Below, piece by piece: positions 1-10,679 of a DNA stretch of 64,000 nucleotides. The stretch comes from Calliopum simillimum. Lineage: Eukaryota; Arthropoda; Insecta; Diptera; Lauxaniidae. The DNA is taken from NCBI GenBank assembly GCA_951812925.1, contig OX638369.1, positions 51,951,061-52,015,060 of the forward strand. The letters run 5' to 3'. The position numbers and the translations under genes are program-made. The notes under the pieces are model-generated. The model was not told the origin of the DNA. It did not search any database and worked only from the letters and a program-made list of their open reading frames with translations. Position 1 is the stretch's first letter. Every line of letters starts with the position of its first letter.

Positions 1-240
1 AGGGCGTTGCACCGCGCACAAAATTTTAAAACGATAAGAAAAGAAAACTACTTAATAATGCTATCTTTCTGGAACCATCCCTCAGATGTACCAGACATAA
101 AGTTGGTGACGTTTAATTAATGCCAGGCTCACTTTTTAACAACTGAAAACTTTGAATTTTTAACTACAGCGCCGATATTGGCAAATGCAGTGTCATTAGG
201 CTTGAATCATATTGTGTACCGAGCAAGGATCGGTCTCCAG
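1..240 (+). repeat. 3' part of a dispersed repeat ending in a GACCGA-type hairpin
   Basis: Matches 56018-56895 in the same orientation, with the middle missing. Shared landmarks are the opening GGCGTKGCACCGC motif, the AAAAGAAAACTACT block and the closing hairpin ACCGAGCA-GGATCGGT followed by CTCCAG. The window starts inside this copy. Superfamily is not assigned; a terminal hairpin is compatible with several element classes. Confidence 0.6.
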
Positions 241-249
241 TTACTATCA

Positions 250-570
250 AATTAAAGGTAAGCAATTAAACTTCCTATAAAAATTTTGATTTTACTTTTT
301 GGCGAAATAAATTGATTTAAAAAAAAAATATTTTTTTTTTCCGAAAAAACTAAAAAAAAATCAAAATCAACTGCAAATTTATGCAAGAAAAGAAAAATGG
401 TAAAATTATTTTTCTTTTTTGATATCATAGTCTATATATTTATGAAGAAAATAATACAAGTTATTAAGAATATAAGAAAAGGAAATTAGAAAAGTTCTTT
501 ACAATTGATTGAAAAACGACCAAATTGAGTTTTTGCCTATTTTTCCATTTTTTAAAATTTTATTTGTCAT
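250..570. repeat. Partial, degenerate copy of the CACTA-like foldback arm
   Basis: Resembles one arm of the element at 51470-53216: GAAATAAATTGATTT, the poly-A/poly-T tract, ATCAAAATCAACTGCAAAT, and the GTCTATATATTTATGAAG block occur in the same order. No terminus or TSD is preserved. Confidence 0.6.
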
Positions 571-1690
571 AAAATATGTATTATGTTTAGGATGTATCGC
601 ATATGGTTACGAAGCTTCTGGAAGGTGATAGAGGGGGTCTAGACTGACTAAAAATTACACCTGAGAGTGAGGTCTAAAATGTACGCCAAAGGAGTTATAG
701 AGTTAATAATGATTTTCCGACTTATTTGAGAAAAAAAAAAATTTATTTTTTCACCCTAGCGTTTTAGAGAAAAATTTTTAATATGAGCTTTCTTAAAGTT
801 ACTATTCTTCACTATTCGAGTTAGAAAATTTAAGTAATTTTTGCAAAAACCTTTTTTTTAACATTCTAAAGGCTTGGTAGAAAACTACAAAAACAAAGTG
901 TTTCTATGTTTAGATATTCGAGGTCAAGGGTCACAAAAATTAATCATTAAATGGAATTCTACCTTTTCCTGGAACTTAGCAAAAATTTCAAAAGATTTTA
1001 ACATTTGTGACTTGGACACAAATTTTCGCCGGAAAATCTAATAGTTTTTAATAAAATTTGAATATTTTTTTTTTTTTCAAATCATCAATTTAACCATCTT
1101 TAGGTTGATTTGGCTGGAGTACTATTATTATAGTATGTTTTAATGTACAACCCAAACTTCAATGCGTCAATAAGCTTCTAAAAGTTACCATTTTCTAAAT
1201 TATTTAATCGGGTATAAAGGAATGTGTCCTCTGTTATCCTTTGAGCCATGACACCCGGTTGCAATGAAACACCCTATTGAGCTAGTGCTCTAACTGCAGC
1301 TTTTTCGAATTTTCCCAAGATATACAGACTTACATCCTATACGCGTGCCCAAACTACTTCATTGTGCATAGTGATTAATGACCTTAAATTCTCTCCGATT
1401 CATGCATTTCTTGTTTCAGCGATCGCTTACAGGATGCCTTCTGCGCACTGCTGTATTTTCTGTCATGTTAAGGGTTCCATGCTAATGCTTAAGTTAAGCA
1501 ACGCTGAAATATTCTGTTGAGCTAAGGCGTGACACTTCCGATATTTATAATTATATTTTCAAATACATAATTACAAACGAAATATGATAGATGTTAACTA
1601 CTAAATAAAAAGTTCAATTACTATTTAAATTCTAAAATGACAATATTAGTATTTGAAATAAGATGCTGGAGCTGATAATTCAGTTGAATA
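571..1690. other. AT-rich intergenic DNA without recognisable feature
   Basis: No ORF, RNA gene or repeat was recognised downstream of the arrestin gene. Several homopolymer A and T tracts are present. Confidence 0.5.
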
Positions 1691-1695
1691 TTTCA

Positions 1696-2175
1696 CTATT
1701 TTGCTTTCGGTGCTGCTGCTTCTATCGGTATCGTACCAATCACAATTGGTATCCAAATTGCCTTATCTCTATGACAGCCACCCGTGTATGTATCCATTTC
1801 AATACGATATGTAACTGTTATAATATCATCATGTCTGGAAGTAGGTGGCAGAGGTGGTATAAGCAGTTTCGCGTAAAAGTTGCATTTTTGTAAACGTAAG
1901 ACATTAAGATTTTCTCGTTCACAAATTGCTATAGTTTTATCATTTTTGCGTGTCTTTTGAAATGGCCGACGAGCTGTAAAATGGTAGGTCTGCACAAGTT
2001 TTAATTTTATGCCGATAGAATCATTACTCATTGATCGATTATCAATTTCTAGTTTGAAAGGTAATTCCTGACCTGGTGCCCAACCAGCATATGGAATAAC
2101 AAGCGTTGTTATGATAGGTCCCGAAGAGAAAAAACAACAGCAGGGGTATCTGATGTCTTCATTTTTCAGTGGTAT
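1696..2175 (-). CDS. Arrestin gene, coding exon 3 (C domain)
   Basis: Begins in phase 0 after a CATCTAG acceptor, 60 bp from exon 2, and encodes residues 151-309 plus the stop. No canonical AATAAA was seen in the 100 bases after the stop. Confidence 0.9.
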   Translation of the reverse strand: MPLKNEDIRYPCCCFFSSGPIITTLVIPYAGWAPGQELPFKLEIDNRSMSNDSIGIKLKLVQTYHFTARRPFQKTRKNDKTIAICERENLNVLRLQKCNFYAKLLIPPLPPTSRHDDIITVTYRIEMDTYTGGCHRDKAIWIPIVIGTIPIEAAAPKAK

Positions 2176-5100
2176 CTAGATGCGATAAATAATCTTTTAA
2201 AAAAATTCTTCAAAAGATCAAACTGTTTTACATACCAAATAAGTAGGATAATGATTCAGATTAACTTGTTGGATGACAGTTAATGGTCGAGTGAATACAT
2301 TATTAAAGCGTAATGAACGATCTAACTTTAACGTAATCGTATAACTAACTTTGCCATATTTTTCCGTGCATGATGTGGGACACTCCAATGGCAACGGTAT
2401 TTTGTAGGTATATTCGTGTTTTCCGGCCGGCAGTGTACCATCACCAACAACACAGGTTCTTGTATTCAAATATGTCTCTTCAGCAGTAAAGTTATGGGTA
2501 GTAGATTCTGTGCCACTGCCTATGGTTTCGTTCCACTGTACCTTTGCAATACCCTTAAGTATTATAAAGACTCCTGCATATTGAAAAAGATGGAAAAATT
2601 AAGTTTGGTTGCTTGTTTCAATATGTGTTATATCATGAGCTTAGATGTCAATAACTAATTTTAGTTTTATCTAGTGAAGAGCAAAATTAGTGTTGGTCTT
2701 GCGTCTTGGCATTGGTCATTCGAGACCAAGCCAAAGACCAAAACACTGATATAATTTCAAGACAAAGATCAAGAATGCTATGGACTTGGCCTTAGTCACG
2801 ATGACCAAGAATCAATGTGCAAGACTAAGACCAAGGTTTGAGAAAAATCTTTACGAAATCGTTAGGAATTCGTTAAGAAAACTCTAAACAGTTTCGAGTT
2901 TGTTCCGAAAAACTCTGAATTCAGAAAAAGTCGGAACATTTGTTTGTTGGGGACTTTTGCTTACAGCCCAGGAAAATAAGACGAAAAAAGAGCTGCTGTG
3001 CGAAATAATTCCAAGTGAGTTTTTTTCACCGGAATTATCTTTATTTATGCATGATAAATAAAGTGTGAAAAGTCTATTGCAAAGTCGTGTGCGCATAAAA
3101 AGTTATTAAGGCTTAAAGGTCGCTAAAATTAGTTTTTTGCAAATATCTCGCTAATGCTAACTTTTACAGAAAAATGTTGGTCACCAATTTTGTAGCACAG
3201 AAAAATTTCCTACAAAAGTACGTTAAAAATATTTGCGTAAGACTTCTAGTTTAGAAGATCACCCAATTTTAAAAGTTGTTAACAGTTATGATATGAAATA
3301 CTTACTACCTATGAGTTCATATTAAAACATCTTACTTTTAAAATTACAATAACTCTTCAAAGATAAGTTGTAAAAATCAAATTAAAATGCCGTTTGAAAG
3401 ATAATTTAATTTTCTATATTTTGTACAAAATTTTTTTTTCGAACGCCTCATGACCTCAAAAATATTCTTGAATAACCGTTAGGGCTTCGAAATTACTGGT
3501 TTTTTAAGGATATCTCCGAATTGGTAAGTACTACGATAAAAAGTAAGGGGACCAATTTTGTAGAAAATTACAAGATCTACAAAAAATAAGCAATATGTGT
3601 ACACATAGAAGTAACCGTATAGAATATATTCAATAGAAACCGGTTTTTTGGCATTTTAAGGGTTTTTTTTTGGAATATCTTCTAAGCGGTTACTTCTATG
3701 TGTATACATATCGCTTATTTTTTGTAGATCTTGCAATTTTTTACAAAATTTACGCTCAACTTTTTATCATATGACCCTTCGTTTCGGAAATATCCCTCAA
3801 AAACCAGTTTTTTTGATGTCTTAACGGTTTTTCACGAATATCTTTAAGGCCATGGGTTGTTGTAGAAAAAGAAATTAGTAGAAAATTAGTAGAAAATCAA
3901 ATTACCTTTTAAACGGTGTTTCAATTTTGTTGGTTCAACATCTCATTGAAGAGTTATTGCAATTTAAAAATTAAGATATTTTAATATGAACTCAGGTAGT
4001 ATTTCACATCATAACTGTTAACAACTTTTTGAATTGGGTGATCTCCTAAACTAGAAGTTGTACGCAAATACTTTTAACGTACTTTTGTAGGAAATTTTCT
4101 GGGCTACAAAATTGGAGACCAACATTTTTCTGTAAAAGTTTGCATTGGCGAGATATTTGCAAAAAACTGATTTTAGCGACCTTTGAACCTTAATAACTTT
4201 TTATGCGCACACGATTTTGCAATGAACTTTTCACACTTTATTTATCATGCATAAATAAAGATAATTCCGGTGAAAAAAATTCACTTGGAATTATTTCGCA
4301 GAAAAATTCTTATTTTCTTGGGCTATTTGTTTTCAAGTTTCTCAAAGAAAAAGTTTATTATTTTAAAATGTGTATTATTTGATAAATTTTTGTGGCCCCG
4401 GAGCTTCACCCTCGTCTACCCCAATTAGTTTTTCCCTCTCCAATATTTTTTACAAACACACTAGCCGTTTTTTTGATAAAAATATCAAAAAAATTCATCA
4501 TTTCCGGAGAGTCAAAATATGTTCACCAAGCCATTTTAAATTTTCCTCTCCAACATTTTTTTCATACATACTTACTTCCCCCATTTTTTCAGCCTTTAAT
4601 AGGGCTACCATGCGTAATTTAAATATAAATATGGGAGAAGGGGGAGGTTTCGACACCCTTACAAGGAAGTCCTTATATCTTCCATATGCAATTGTGCATG
4701 TTATTTTGAATGCACACAGAGTATGCACGAATATGTGTGCTTCTTTTGTAAATTACAAAAAATTCTATATGTTCGCTATTTTCGGAACTGTGACCAAAAA
4801 ACCATAGTTAAAATAAATGACGAAACCTCCCACTTTTGGGGAGGCTTCGTCAGTCATATAAATTCTTGATTCCCTTCATTTTTTGAAACCTTCAACCTTT
4901 TGAATGTAGATGGTAAAAGACGAATTGCTTCCGGTGATACAATGGGAGAACGAAAATTAGGGATGTCGTCTTCAATCGGGGCCATATCCAGCAAATCATT
5001 CGGATCAGGAAGGTCAGAGATTTAAACGAGTTCGAGACATGATTAAGGCTGATTCTATATCCATTTGTACCTCGGCATTAGTACCGAACTCCATATCTTG

Positions 5101-8100
5101 TGCTAAATCAGATTCATGGAAAATAATTGAATCATATGTATAAATTTCAGTTGTCGAATCCTCCCATTTACACTTGACGAATCTCCCTTATCCACTTGTT
5201 TCCCAATTTGTAAAATTTCGCAGTTAACTTTTATTTATTTTGCAAACCTTAAATGTAATATTAACAGTAATAATATATTTAAGTATCTGCTAAAAAAACG
5301 GAAATTTGATATTATACTAACCGAGTATCACACAAAAAGCAACAAGCAAATATTACATCAACTTGCCATAAAAATACAAAATCACGACTAACTACGCACC
5401 CTTGCCGAATTACGCAGAGAAATTTTTATGATAGCTGCGTACCATTTGGAGTAAGACTTTTTGGTTTACACGCGGAAGTAAGTGCGAATAGAAATCGCAA
5501 TATTTGGCACTGATGAAGCCTCCCCGTGTCGAAGCCTCCTCCTTCTACCCTACACATTTTTTATGGAAGGCCCCTTAAGGGCTTGGAGGATTTTTTTTTT
5601 TTTTTTTGATATTTTTATCAAAATTGTTTATTGGGGACCTCTTCCATGGATGAAAGAAAAGGTTTAGTATGTTTGAAAGAAATTGTGGAGAGGAAAAATA
5701 AAAAAATCAATGTCTTGGTTTTTTCCCACTATAGATTTCATATATTTTAGATCCTATCTTTTTTACCTCTATATTACGAAAGTGGACGAGGTTACAAAAA
5801 AATTACCACATGGGCAACTTAATAAACATACTAGACAGATTAAAAAAAAAAAACTATTTTTGCAAATTTCACGATTACCCCTGAAAATCTGAATAAGAGT
5901 GTTAAAAAAGTGAGCTGAGTTTTTCAATTTATTGATCGATCACAGCCGTTTGATCATTACGATCTTAACCCATTTTCGGCCATCCTGCAAAAAATATTTT
6001 ATTTTTTGACATAAAGATTTGCAAATCATACTTTGCACTTACAAAACATCATTTTTATTATTTTTTATTAAAATAGGTCTATCGACATGCTGTTTTCCAA
6101 CTACCCTCCTCAAACTACTGGAGAAGGGTGGGGATGTTGTAGATAAAATTTTCAAATAGCCAAAAGATCAAAGTAATATAATGCACTGAGTATCTTGCTG
6201 ATATCATTTACTTTCATAGTTTAAAAAATAACTAAAAATTGACAATTTTATTGTTCGATTAATCGAACAGCTGCTGAAAATAAGTTAAAAATAATGGGAT
6301 AAAAGCAATTTTTCAATTATAACAACAAACATAATAAACTTAAAATATTTTATGACATCCAAATCACATTTGAGTCTTTCTTTGAGTTATTGACCAAATT
6401 TCGACATGACATCTCCGATTTTTATGAAAATTGGTGAAAAGTTAGTATTTGACACATTGTGGTTCTGAGGTAAAATGATTTTCTGAAATTCTGAAAATTT
6501 ACAAGATGGCGGCCATTGGAAGTTCGATCCAACCTTTGGATACTCCCATATTTGGAAATTTATATCTTCTCGGCTTTATAACCGATTTTAATGAAATTTT
6601 CAGGGTTTCTGTAGAAAAGTATGAACTATCGAAAAAAAATAATTACACTGAAAAAAAAAAAAAAAATAGTTTTGGTCGAAAAAAACATTTTTCCTTTCTC
6701 AAAGCAATTTTGGGGTTTGGAGCACCCTTTTAATTTTTTTAAAATATTTTTATTTAAAAGTAAATTTTATTAAAATTATTTTACAGCCCTCAAAATTGCG
6801 GTATGTTTGACGATTATGAAGTTATAAGTTTTTGAAGTTGTATAATGTTGTGTTTATCATGAGTCGTTGGTGCGCGTGCGCTATTATACTGGGCTGCCAC
6901 TTTCCGGACGGTAGTTTTTTTCAGTGAGCCTTTGTGAAATTTTTCATAGAATTTTTTTGTGGAATTTTTTAACCAATTATAACCAAGTTTTTGGATAAAG
7001 ATCCATAAAAACGGTATATAATGGGTTAAGAAGCTCTAGAAAATAGTTAATTGCTTGATTTTATGTTAATATTCTTGAAAATATTAACCCATTAAATCGC
7101 GTTTCTATGGGTTTTTTAACCCCTTTATCCAAAAACTTATAATATAATGGGTTAAAATATTCCACAAAAAAATTTTATGAAAAATTTCACTAAGGCTTAC
7201 TGAAAAAAATACCGTGCGGAAGGTGGCAGCCCTATATGACGACTCATGATAAACACAACATCATACAATTTCAAAAACTCATAACTTGATAACCGTAAAA
7301 TATACCTCAATTTTGAGGGGTGTAGAATAATTGTAATAAAATTTACTTTTAAATTAAAACATTTTTAAAAAAATAAAAAGGGTGCTCCAAGCCCCAAAAT
7401 GGCTTTGAAAAAGGAAAAAGGTTTTTTTCGACCAAATATAAATTTTATTTTCAGCGTAATTATTTTTGAAAATTAATTTTTTATTGAACTTTTAGTCATT
7501 GCAAAGATCAATAAATAACACAAACAACAATTAAGACATCACAAGGCTCACGTATTAACACACAAACAAAACTGGCAAAAGATTGAGAGTTGTACTACCG
7601 ACAGGGAGGTTCTCGGTTCAACTCCCGCCCAGGCCAAAAACACAAAAAGTTTTTTAACTTGCAGTTTTTCGATTATAATTAATTTGGTGAAATAAATATA
7701 ATTATAATTACAACAAAAATAGTCTGATGAGTGTTTGTGGCGAAAGACGAAACATATGTCACTATAGCCGTGTTTTTAATCCGTTCCTTAATTTGTCATA
7801 ATTATGTGTTAGAAAATGCATTGATAGATTTATATGTAAATCGATCTTTGCAAAGACTAAAAGTTCAATTAAAAATTAATTTTCAATATATAAATGTCAT
7901 TAAGTAACACACTTAAAACACTTAAAAGTTATTAAAGAAATTATATTTTTTCAAAAGCTTATACTTTTCTACAGAAACCCTGAAAATTTCATTAAAATCG
8001 GTTAAAAAGCCGAGGAGCTGTAAGTTTTCAAATATGGATGGTTGGCCATTTTGAAACTTTTTGGAATTTCAGAAAAGCATTTTACCACAGTAATATGTGT

Positions 8101-8600
8101 GTCAAATACTCACTTTTCACCAATTTTCATATAAATCGAAGATATCAAGTCGAATCTTGGTCGATACCACAAAGAAAGACTCATCTGTAATTTCTATCTA
8201 AATCATTAGAAATATATTAATATTAACGTTATGGCTGAGAACCACAGTTGAATAAGTTCAATAAAAAATCACTTTGAATATTTTCTAGTCAAACCGGTTG
8301 TTAAACAACAAAAAATTCAATATCAGAAATACCATATTATACTTGTACTCATAACACTGTGGCAACTCTGCGCGAACTCTAAAATATAACAAATTCCTTA
8401 TTCGCACAAATTCGTAAACATTTATAAATCTACACATAAATTTCAAATATTTACATTTTTGATTAAAAAACTGCCGGTTGAAACTCACCTCGAACATCTT
8501 TTTCTTTTGTTGTACGCAATGTTATTGTTCCATTGATAATTTCACCACTATAATAAACCGGATTTGCACGATCAAATGTAAAATTACACTCAGATGGCAT
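1696..8600 (-). CDS. Arrestin-domain-containing protein (ARRDC/alpha-arrestin family), three exons
   Basis: Coding exons are 8489-8600, 2236-2573 and 1696-2175 (112, 338 and 480 nt), giving 309 codons plus TAG. All introns are GT/AG and phases agree. The arrestin N domain spans residues about 5-140, opening with FDRANPVYYSGEIINGT (9-25), the family's usual first strand, and containing PAGKHEYTYKIPLP (86-99). The C domain starts near residue 151 and contains CCCFFSSGP and PYAGWAPGQ, then a typical strand series ending in IPIVIGTIPIE. Alpha-arrestins are cytosolic adaptors that link membrane cargo to trafficking or ubiquitin ligases; no PPxY motif is seen, so ligase recruitment by that route is not supported here. 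At 309 residues it has almost no C-terminal tail. The start is the only ATG preceding the first strand. Intron 1 (2574-8488) holds three foldback repeats. Family call is firm; the orthologue is not identified. Confidence 0.93.
2236..2573 (-). CDS. Arrestin gene, coding exon 2
   Basis: The acceptor is TTCAATATGCAG, and the joined codon restores Gly38 of the typical VRG-type strand. Encodes residues 38-150, the bulk of the N domain, and ends in phase 0 at a GTATGT donor directly after the conserved HYPTYL segment. Confidence 0.92.
2700..2830. repeat. Short hairpin and cluster of GACCAAG motifs in arrestin intron 1
   Basis: The motif GACCAAG or its complement CTTGGTC recurs many times. The first 60 bases pair with each other: GTGTTGGTCTTGCG faces a stretch reading AAGACCAAAACAC. 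It looks like a small palindromic repeat. Confidence 0.45.
2960..4335. mobile_element. Foldback repeat A (arms about 2960-3630 and 3690-4335) in arrestin intron 1
   Basis: Two arms of about 650 bp are inverted complements around a short spacer near 3660. For example, the block with GAAATAATTCCAAGTGAG at about 3000 returns as its complement near 4290. Diverged single arms recur at 29050-29400, 33640-33900 and more weakly at 61850-62050, so this is a dispersed family. No TSD could be fixed. Confidence 0.75.
4390..5700. mobile_element. Foldback repeat B with minisatellite arms around a coding-like core
   Basis: The outer parts (4390-4850 and 5505-5700) carry inverted units of the minisatellite family marked by CTCTCCAA and TTGATAAAAATATCAAAAAA. 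Next to the core are GAGGCTTCGTC-type hairpins. The core 4854-5225 contains a minus-strand coding-like stretch. Outer ends and TSD are not resolved. Confidence 0.55.
4854..5225 (-). pseudogene. Degenerate C-terminal coding fragment inside foldback B
   Basis: Two frames joined by about two frameshifts give roughly 115 protein-like residues ending in a stop at 4854-4856. Segments include YDSIIFHESDLAQDMEFG, NAEVQMDIESALIMSRTR and, after a frameshift near 5024, SDLPDPNDLLDMAPIEDD and RLLPSTFKRLKVSKNEG. The acidic, low-complexity-free composition argues for real former coding sequence. It could be the tail of the element's own protein or a captured host exon. I do not recognise the family. Confidence 0.4.
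7573..7630 (+). repeat. tRNA-like segment upstream of the hammerhead
   Basis: TGGCAAAAGATTGAGAGTTG resembles a box A region, and GGTTCAACTCC (7615-7625) is a near-consensus box B. No complete cloverleaf can be folded, so this is a tRNA-derived or pseudo-tRNA sequence, not a functional tRNA gene. Confidence 0.5.
7715..7776 (+). ncRNA. Type I hammerhead ribozyme
   Basis: All core elements are present in order. Stem I is ATAGT (7719-7723) with ACTAT (7761-7765). CTGATGA (7724-7730) is followed by stem II from G7731 to C7748 (GTGTTT with AAAGAC, one G-G mismatch, loop GTGGCG). GAAA (7749-7752) is followed by stem III, ACAT/ATGT (7752-7759), and the cleavage triplet GTC (7758-7760). A second A-rich/T-rich pairing (AAAA at 7715, TTTTT at 7772) extends stem I across an internal loop, as natural type I hammerheads do. 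Stem III is a self-complementary 8-mer with almost no loop, so activity would likely need a dimer. It would cut plus-strand RNA after C7760, not the arrestin pre-mRNA. Confidence 0.8.
8489..8600 (-). CDS. Arrestin gene, coding exon 1
   Basis: Encodes residues 1-37 plus the first base of a Gly codon. It ends at a consensus donor (CGAG then GTGAGT). The sequence between the start codon and about 8700 probably includes the 5' UTR; a TATA-like GATAAAAAGG lies upstream on the minus strand, but I cannot place a transcription start. Confidence 0.9.
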
Positions 8601-8659
8601 TGCAAAATTTCACCAAAAAATTCGTAAATATTTACTTGCGATGAACTCCTCTCTGAATA

Positions 8660-8941
8660 TTGTACCTTTTTATCTTATTGGTATCTTTAGAGTGCGTTAT
8701 TTTTATTGAACAAATTATAATAACAATAACAATAACAACAAATGCTGCAGCAATATGTTCTAATGCAGTATTGCGACGTTTTGAAACTGAAAGTGTTGGT
8801 ACTGACATAGATAGATCAGAACTACCAATTGACTATGCATACAAAGCATTCGATCAAATTAATTTAAAGGGGAAGAGAAGTTGCATTTTATTAAAATCAA
8901 TTAAAAGAGAGAGAGATAGAGAAAATGTGTACATGCTTTAA
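8660..8941 (+). other. ORF with partly coding-like composition just upstream of the arrestin gene
   Basis: A 93-codon ORF. Residues about 28-75 (from NAAAICSNAVLRRFETES to AFDQINLKGKR) look protein-like in residue mix and codon wobble, while the ends are low complexity (an ATAACA run, then a GA-rich run). No splice sites, start context or family support it. It may be a fragment of a coding sequence or chance. Confidence 0.15.
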
Positions 8942-8944
8942 ATG

Positions 8945-9530
8945 TTAAGTACGATAAAAGTTGGCAAAAATTATACGTTGTGTTTAAGCTTGAACATGCT
9001 GACGTAGCAATGACTAATAAATTTAAGCTGGTTTTCAGCGTAAATATCTCTACGACAGTAAGCAAAAGCTTGGAATTACTTAGTTGGTGCATTTAAACCT
9101 AACAGCTTGAAATATTCGCAAGAAATTGTTGACTAAAGTATGTATGCTGTACAATAGATAGGTATATTTTATTGGACTTTTGACAAAAGAACCAACCGAG
9201 ATAAGACAATTTTTCATATTAAAAGATGAACTCTATTTGTTCCAGAACTTTTATTTTCTGCCTTCGCAAACTATAGCATTAAAACTTTTTGAAAGCAAGA
9301 CGAGAACAAAAAAGAAAATATAATGAAGCACTCTAATGTTCACAACGTATTAGAGACGATCGAGGTGTCCACATTTTAATACTTTTATTAATAGCGCATA
9401 AAAATTTCCAAAATTAATTTATGTTCACATTTAATGCAAATAATTTACTCGTATTACTAATTTGTGTCTTTTAATTAAAAATATTTTTACTTATTTCTTT
9501 CATCGATTTATTTTTTTTAACAAGTTAAAC
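8945..9530. other. Intergenic DNA upstream of the arrestin gene
   Basis: No gene or clear repeat recognised. A short GA-rich run lies at 8908-8922. Confidence 0.4.
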
Positions 9531-10118
9531 TCGTAAAGCCAATATGGGCTATTCTGCAAAAGTTGAAATGGAATAAAGTTGAAATATAAGGTGTAGTGAA
9601 AAGAAATCTATTATTTTTGTATGAAATTGAAGGGCTAATTTAGTATATATAGAATGATCCGATCTGAGTCAAATATTCGATAACTTTCTGCCATTTTCAT
9701 TATACCTCTCTCATAGAAACCCTGGTCCTTACGAACAAAAAACTGTAGCAACCGATTTTCGCAAACCTTTCTTGAAGCAAATTTTTCACCAGCAAAATCG
9801 CTCGCCATAGACAGAACCTCCCAACCGAAATCTCGGGAGCTTCTGACGACGTGACCTGGCGTTATCCTGATGAAAGACAACTCCTCTTCTATTGGCGAAA
9901 GCTGGCCGCTTCTGAGCTATTGTCTCCTTCAGACGGTGTAATTGTTGACAAAGCATGATTGTAGATGATTCCCTGCCAATCCCACCAAAAACAGAGCAAA
10001 GCCTTTCTGGCAGTCAATCCTGGCTTGAACCCCGTTTGCGCCGGCTGATTGCCATTCGACCTCGACCGTTTTCACTTGATGTTGTCGTAAGTGATCCACT
10101 TTTCATTACCAGTTATCT

Positions 10119-10679
10119 CACGGAAAAAATTAAACCGTAAAAATTCATTGAGAATCCCAGTTATTTTTACTGATTTTTTCAGTAACTGTGCGCCCGTAAA
10201 GAAAAACCGTATTTTTTACTGACTACACACAGTAAATTTTCTAAAAAACATAAAAATTAAAAAAAAATTATGTTGAATGGTGTCGAACTTAAGACCTTTC
10301 TGTTTCTAGGCGACGCTCTAACCACTGAGCTACTGTAGCACTTTCACTTCTATAGTTTATTATTTTATTTAAATTATATTTCAATAAAATTTTTTACAAT
10401 CTCAGCCAGTAATAATTGAAATGTATTCTAAGCAAATATTGCAGAGCCCACTGGCATTTTTTCATGCGTCAAATTTTTACTTCTATATTCAATAGTTTTC
10501 ACTGTTTGTATCTGTACTTTTTAAAGTTTAAGCCGTATATTTTACTTTCGTGCCATTACTTTTTCATGAGAGTTCAGTTAAGTAATTGAATTATTGGAAC
10601 AAACCGTAATTTTTGACGAGTTTATTATCACTTTGTGCTATTTGAAAATCAATTTTTACGGATCATTTTTTTGCGTGCA
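10119..10679. mobile_element. 561-bp terminal-inverted-repeat element inserted in the mariner relic
   Basis: The left end CACGGAAAAAATTAAACCG and the complement of the right end (CACGCAAAAAAATGATCCG) match over about 35 bp. It interrupts the transposase frame just before the TGDEKW-type motif. ATC flanks both sides with one extra base (10115-10117, 10681-10683), suggesting a 3-bp target duplication. It holds a tRNA-like segment on the minus strand. Confidence 0.7.
10278..10341 (-). repeat. tRNA-like segment inside the nested element
   Basis: On the minus strand TAGCTCAGTGGTTAGAGCG is an excellent box A and D arm (GCTC/GAGC), and AAGTTCGACACC is a near-consensus box B at the normal spacing. 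The anticodon and T stems do not pair, so it is a pseudo-tRNA or tRNA-derived sequence. Confidence 0.6.

Larger units (their letters stand above)
7468..7884 (+). mobile_element. 417-bp insertion with inverted termini, tRNA-like segment and hammerhead ribozyme
   Basis: The ends are inverted repeats of about 45 bp (GAAAATTAATTTTTTATTG at the left; its near complement at the right, both followed inward by the AACTTTTAGTC block). The mirror position in the other arm of foldback C has no such insert, so this is a later insertion. It contains a tRNA-like segment (7573-7630) and a hammerhead core (7715-7776), both on the plus strand. No clear TSD is visible. Confidence 0.7.
6372..8187. mobile_element. 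Foldback repeat C in arrestin intron 1, right arm interrupted
   Basis: The left arm (6372-about 7050) and right arm (about 7085-8187) are inverted complements, starting with GAGTCTTTCTTTG and ending with its complement; the centre reads ATTAACCCAT near 7085. The right arm is lengthened by an independent insertion at 7468-7884 that the left arm lacks. Confidence 0.75.

Noticed and set aside
1240..1310. Minus-strand GTTAGAGCACTAGCTCAAT stretch as a sixth tRNA-like segment
   Set aside because: No box B-like sequence at the expected distance.
5500..5540. CTGATGA at 5508 as a second hammerhead
   Set aside because: The base after the core is A rather than the stem II G, and no GAAA with a following short stem and NUH triplet is in place.
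9860..9890. CTGATGA at 9867 as a hammerhead
   Set aside because: It lies in the mariner coding sequence, with no stem II or stem I pairing.
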